Assembly: GCA_013154095.1 (NCBI GenBank)
Contig: JAADDD010000003.1
Span: 1-64,000, forward strand
Direction of reading: 5' to 3'
Length of the DNA stretch: 64,000 nucleotides
From: a bacterium
GTDB lineage: Archaea; JAADDD01
The first letter of the stretch is position 1. Every line of letters starts with the position of its first letter. The notes beneath the pieces are model-generated. The model had not been told where the DNA came from. It searched no databases and saw only the letters and a program-made list of their open reading frames with translations. Shown in pieces: positions 60,951 to 64,000 of the stretch. Made by a program: the position numbers and the translations under genes.

Positions 60951-61755
60951 GCACTACAAGCATCTGCTGCTCATTCCTATAATATTATTCATATGTAATA
61001 TTATTATATTAATAGTAGTAAAGCCGCAGCTAAGCTACGAGTTCACTGGCGGCTACTCGTACATTCTTGTGTCTAACTTGTCCTATTCTCAGCTCACAAA
61101 ACTGCTTTCAAAGTATCCTGGCGCTTCTATACAACTAATAGGAAAGCACAAGTACCTTATTCAGGTTCCTTATAGCGCTAAGCTGAACATTACTGCGCTG
61201 GGAAAAGTACAATCAATGGCAAAGATAACTCCTACGCTAGGAAAAGAATTCTACCGCACTGCACTGTTAATGATACTTATTGGTTTTTGCATGATGGTAA
61301 TAGTGGTTTTTCTTGCCTTCAGGCAACTTATTCCTGGTCTGCTGATGGTGCTCTCAATCATTTTTGACTGCCTGACTGTACTGGCAGCCATGTGCCTGCT
61401 CAGGATACCGTTGTCCTTGGGCACGCTTTCCATCCTGCTCATACTTATTGGCTACTCGATAGACACGGACATTTTGCTGACCTCGCGCGTACTGCGCCAG
61501 AAACTCCTACCTTTGCGCGAAAGGTTCAGGTCTGCAATGATTACTGGTCTTACAGAGCAGTGCACAGCGCTTGCAGTGATGCTGCTGTGCTTGCTGGTAG
61601 TCTACTTGCTGGCTCCAGGACTCCTGCTTGTCAAGTACATGGCAGTAATGATAACAGTTGGCGTGCTTGCAGACATGGTATTTACTTGGCTGTTCAACGC
61701 TGCTGCACTGCGACTGTGGGTAGAAAGACATGCGCCGGCTGCAGCGGTTCGTTAA
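60898..61755 (+). CDS. secF: Protein-export membrane protein SecF
   Basis: 285 residues with ~6 transmembrane helices: one near residue 25, a large external domain (SYEFTGGYSYILVS start), then five, with GYSIDTDILLTSRV between helices. Overlaps Taw1 by 53 bases; the true start may be a later TTG near 60931. Works with SecD to drive secretion through SecYEG. Confidence 0.92.
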   Translation: MSQEKKFLKAGLFSLWDRHYKHLLLIPIILFICNIIILIVVKPQLSYEFTGGYSYILVSNLSYSQLTKLLSKYPGASIQLIGKHKYLIQVPYSAKLNITALGKVQSMAKITPTLGKEFYRTALLMILIGFCMMVIVVFLAFRQLIPGLLMVLSIIFDCLTVLAAMCLLRIPLSLGTLSILLILIGYSIDTDILLTSRVLRQKLLPLRERFRSAMITGLTEQCTALAVMLLCLLVVYLLAPGLLLVKYMAVMITVGVLADMVFTWLFNAAALRLWVERHAPAAAVR

Positions 61756-63244
61756 AGAATACCCGCACCTGGTCCTTGCACTCACCCTTTTTGCGCTCAG
61801 CTTAGTCTGCCTTGCTGTTCATGGGCTCAAGGAAGGACCTGAGCTGCGCGGAGGAATAATTGTTGAGCTGTATGTTCCAGGCTACACCGTTAAGCTTACA
61901 GGAAATCTTTCGCTGCTAGAACACGTTCCAGGCATAGAAATACTTGGCAAGCAGGGCAATGCCTACATAGTGGTGGCTTTCAGCAACTCCACGCTCAATT
62001 ATTTACGCAAACATTTTCATGTTCTGCAAGTAACAGCAGGCCTACCAGCTTATTATCTTTTCACTCGTATCCTCGATATTATTAGAGCACGCCTAAACGC
62101 TCTTGGTATTGGTGGCATTACAGTTGGAACATGGAGCAACAAGTACATCATCATCGAGGCTCCGCTTTCTGTTAAGTCTCAGCTCAAGAAAGTGCTAGAA
62201 CTCGGCAAGTTCGAGATTCGCGTGAACAATGTCACTGTCGCTACCGGCAAGGACGTAATACCTTCTTCGGTTATTGTGCGGGAAGACGAGAACGGGTACT
62301 GGGGAGTAGACTTCATGCTCACGCAAGCCGCGGCCCGCAAGCTGCTGCAAGTAGTACGCCAGTTCCACTACAACGTTACTATTTCTATGGTCTTCGAGAA
62401 CCGCACAATTTTCAGTGCTCGACCAGCTCCAGAACTTCTGGCTGCCTGGAAAGCAGGCAAGCTTGTCACTGCGTTCAGGGCGATCACTGGACCTGAAGGA
62501 TACTTTGAGGTCAGGGCAGCGAACTGCAGCGAGACAGTGTTTTATGATCTGGGAGCCAGGTACGTGAAGCAGCTAGGAAAACACCTTTACGGAGTCTATT
62601 TTTCTCGTCCGGTAACTTCTTCTTGGCTGAAACAGCAGCTAGAAAAAGCAGGCTGCCAAGTGTATTCAGTGGTTTCGAGCGAAGAAAAGGCAAAAGAACT
62701 TGCACTCGCCCTGCGGTCTGGTGCACTGCCAGTTAAGCCAGTAGTGCTTGCAGTATATTACGTCGAGCCTGTACTAGCAAAAGAAATTCGCCGCGCAGTG
62801 ATTGCCCTATTCCTGGCAGCATTTCTTGGAGTATTTATTGTAGTGTATCTTCGCTACAGGAAAACTCGCTACGTGTTGCCTATTTATCTTACACTTATAA
62901 TGGAAATTGTGATAATTCTAGGCATTGCTAGCATCATTAACTGGGTAATAGATATTCCAGCAATAGTTGGTTTACTAATGGTAGTTGCTACGGGAATTAA
63001 CGACCAGATAGTAATACTAGATGAGCTGTTGTTTGGGAAGAAGGTGAAAAGAAGCATCAAGGAAGCTTTCTTCATTATTTATATGTGTGCCGCAGCTACA
63101 ATAGCCACTATATTTCCGCTTTTCTGGATCTACCAGTTCAGGGGCTTTGCGCTCACAACAACGCTTGGCATTTTGGTGGCCGTGTTTATTACCAGGCCAG
63201 CGTACGCAGAAATAGCTGAAAAATTATTTAGGCTGAGCAGGTGA
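61730..63244 (+). CDS. secD: Protein-export membrane protein SecD
   Basis: 504 residues. First helix (~13-30), ELRGGIIVELYV, a P1-like external domain, then five C-terminal helices with IINWVIDIPAIVGLLMVVATGINDQI. Follows secF with a 26-base overlap (the archaeal order secF-secD). Confidence 0.93.
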   Translation: MRRLQRFVKEYPHLVLALTLFALSLVCLAVHGLKEGPELRGGIIVELYVPGYTVKLTGNLSLLEHVPGIEILGKQGNAYIVVAFSNSTLNYLRKHFHVLQVTAGLPAYYLFTRILDIIRARLNALGIGGITVGTWSNKYIIIEAPLSVKSQLKKVLELGKFEIRVNNVTVATGKDVIPSSVIVREDENGYWGVDFMLTQAAARKLLQVVRQFHYNVTISMVFENRTIFSARPAPELLAAWKAGKLVTAFRAITGPEGYFEVRAANCSETVFYDLGARYVKQLGKHLYGVYFSRPVTSSWLKQQLEKAGCQVYSVVSSEEKAKELALALRSGALPVKPVVLAVYYVEPVLAKEIRRAVIALFLAAFLGVFIVVYLRYRKTRYVLPIYLTLIMEIVIILGIASIINWVIDIPAIVGLLMVVATGINDQIVILDELLFGKKVKRSIKEAFFIIYMCAAATIATIFPLFWIYQFRGFALTTTLGILVAVFITRPAYAEIAEKLFRLSR

Positions 63245-63260
63245 AGTAAGTAAGAGGAGC

Positions 63261-63485
63261 ATGCTTATAGCTTACATTGCAGGCATAGCTGCACTTAATG
63301 TAGCCTTGATTTTCCTGCTCTCTTACTTGTTTTATGGACCTTTGTACGATGCTCTTTCTTCGCGGCTAAACATTCCAGACAGCTTGTACATGCTGCTAGT
63401 TTCTGCAGTGATAGGCACAGTAATAACATTAATAGATGCGCTTGTAGTGATAGTATGGCTGCTAACAGCTATTACAAGCATATAA
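63261..63485 (+). CDS. Small two-helix membrane protein
   Basis: 74 residues with two hydrophobic helices (LIAYIAGIAALNVALIFLLS and LVSAVIGTVITLIDALVVIV). Preceded by AAGAGGAG, a good ribosome-binding site. Overlaps the next gene by 31 bases. Function unknown; may relate to secretion by position. Confidence 0.6.
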   Translation: MLIAYIAGIAALNVALIFLLSYLFYGPLYDALSSRLNIPDSLYMLLVSAVIGTVITLIDALVVIVWLLTAITSI

Positions 63486-64000
63486 TTTTCTTTTTTGCCT
63501 TCTTTTTTCTTCTTCCAGCAGCTTATGCTACACACTACAAAAATTTCACCTATACTTTATCTTATAACCAAGTAACAAGAATTGCCGGTACATTTTATCC
63601 TTGGATAGCAAAAGGAAACTGGATAGTACTGGTTGGTCATAAGCAAAGTTTATGGATAGGCAAAAAGCAGGGTAAAAACTACATTATCTTGCCTCAAGGT
63701 ACGCAAGGGGTTCTCTGGAATGGAGTGGTTAATCCTGCTTACTTTGGCCGCAAGCAGCCAACGCCGTTTCTTGCCAGCATACAGCTAGGTCTCAGCCTGT
63801 CTCCGCCCTACTCCGTGTATGCCGAGAGTGTGACCGCGCAGAATTACTGGGACAAGAGTGCAGTGGAAATATTCCATACTGGTGTAGATACCGGCCTTTT
63901 CTTGATCTCGCTCGGCATCAGCATGGGAGGACTGCGCGGCTTCAGCGACGTAGAGTGGAACATCTTCAAGCGACTCAGCGGAATAAGGAGAGTTGCGCTG
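63455..64000 (+). CDS. Secreted protein, 3' end beyond the window
   Basis: An ATG at 63455 opens a frame that remains open for 182 codons to the window edge. Signal peptide YKHIIFFFAFFFLLPAAYA, then a beta-rich domain with IAKGNWIVLVGHKQSLWIG and an N-glycosylation site (NFT). Not recognised; probably a surface protein. Confidence 0.6.
   Translation, partial: MAANSYYKHIIFFFAFFFLLPAAYATHYKNFTYTLSYNQVTRIAGTFYPWIAKGNWIVLVGHKQSLWIGKKQGKNYIILPQGTQGVLWNGVVNPAYFGRKQPTPFLASIQLGLSLSPPYSVYAESVTAQNYWDKSAVEIFHTGVDTGLFLISLGISMGGLRGFSDVEWNIFKRLSGIRRVAL

Overview
The window is archaeal. The replication, transcription and translation genes are archaeal in type: MCM, RfcS, Rpo7, Rpo10, Rpo12, Spt4, aIF2-gamma, aIF5B, aPelota, SBDS, L18e, L37ae, S24e, S27ae, the RNase P proteins Rpp30 and Pop5, alpha and beta proteasome subunits, prefoldin, KEOPS Pcc1 and the wyosine enzyme Taw1. 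Promoters are TATA-like (TTTAAATA or TTTTTATA) about 25-35 bases before start codons. The tRNA and 5S stems are almost all G-C although the coding DNA is only moderately GC-rich, and there are three C/D box guide RNAs; both facts suggest a thermophile. The genome is very compact: many ATGA overlaps and several convergent gene pairs whose 3' ends overlap by 10-47 bases. A compact, possibly DPANN-like lineage is conceivable, but I cannot assign a taxon from the sequence alone.

Layout. 1-3341: right-hand end of a type III CRISPR-Cas effector operon (5'-truncated cas10/cmr2 with an intact GGDD motif, a cmr3-like gene, two tandem related RAMP genes, then a small winged-helix gene). 3581-11166 and, on the other strand, 14096-16699: a tandem array of large, nearly all-helical proteins of unknown function. 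The longer ones share a middle motif and a C-terminal motif and so form a fast-diverging paralogous family; one member (9953-11166) is broken by a single-base frameshift. This array beside the type III locus is the best candidate in the window for an undescribed system. Between the two arms lie MEMO, Pelota and an AAA ATPase (11208-14106).

16740-20481: a membrane protein and two AT-rich genes, one ending in a PD-(D/E)XK-like nuclease domain. 20484-28256: minus-strand information-processing genes (mcm, eif2g, infB), peroxiredoxin and a large unknown gene, with tRNA-Gln. 28337-29974: 5S rRNA and the L18e-L13-S9-Rpo10 cluster. 29977-35796: an RNase Z-like hydrolase, tRNA-Asn, an ABC transporter, a recombinase-like protein without a catalytic domain, tRNA-Trp, small membrane proteins and unknowns, with two C/D box RNAs. 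35854-41749: pyrophosphatase, rpo7-spt4-S24e-S27ae, UPF0179, psmB, FttA, a PRC-barrel protein and Rio2. 41785-50028: an MrfA-like helicase, a flippase-like membrane protein, class II LysRS, a secreted protein, a third C/D box RNA, a radical SAM enzyme and PIMT. 50106-64000: rfcS, leuS and a long cotranscribed translation/proteasome/secretion superoperon ending in secF-secD. The exosome genes that usually sit between SBDS and L37ae in this superoperon are absent.
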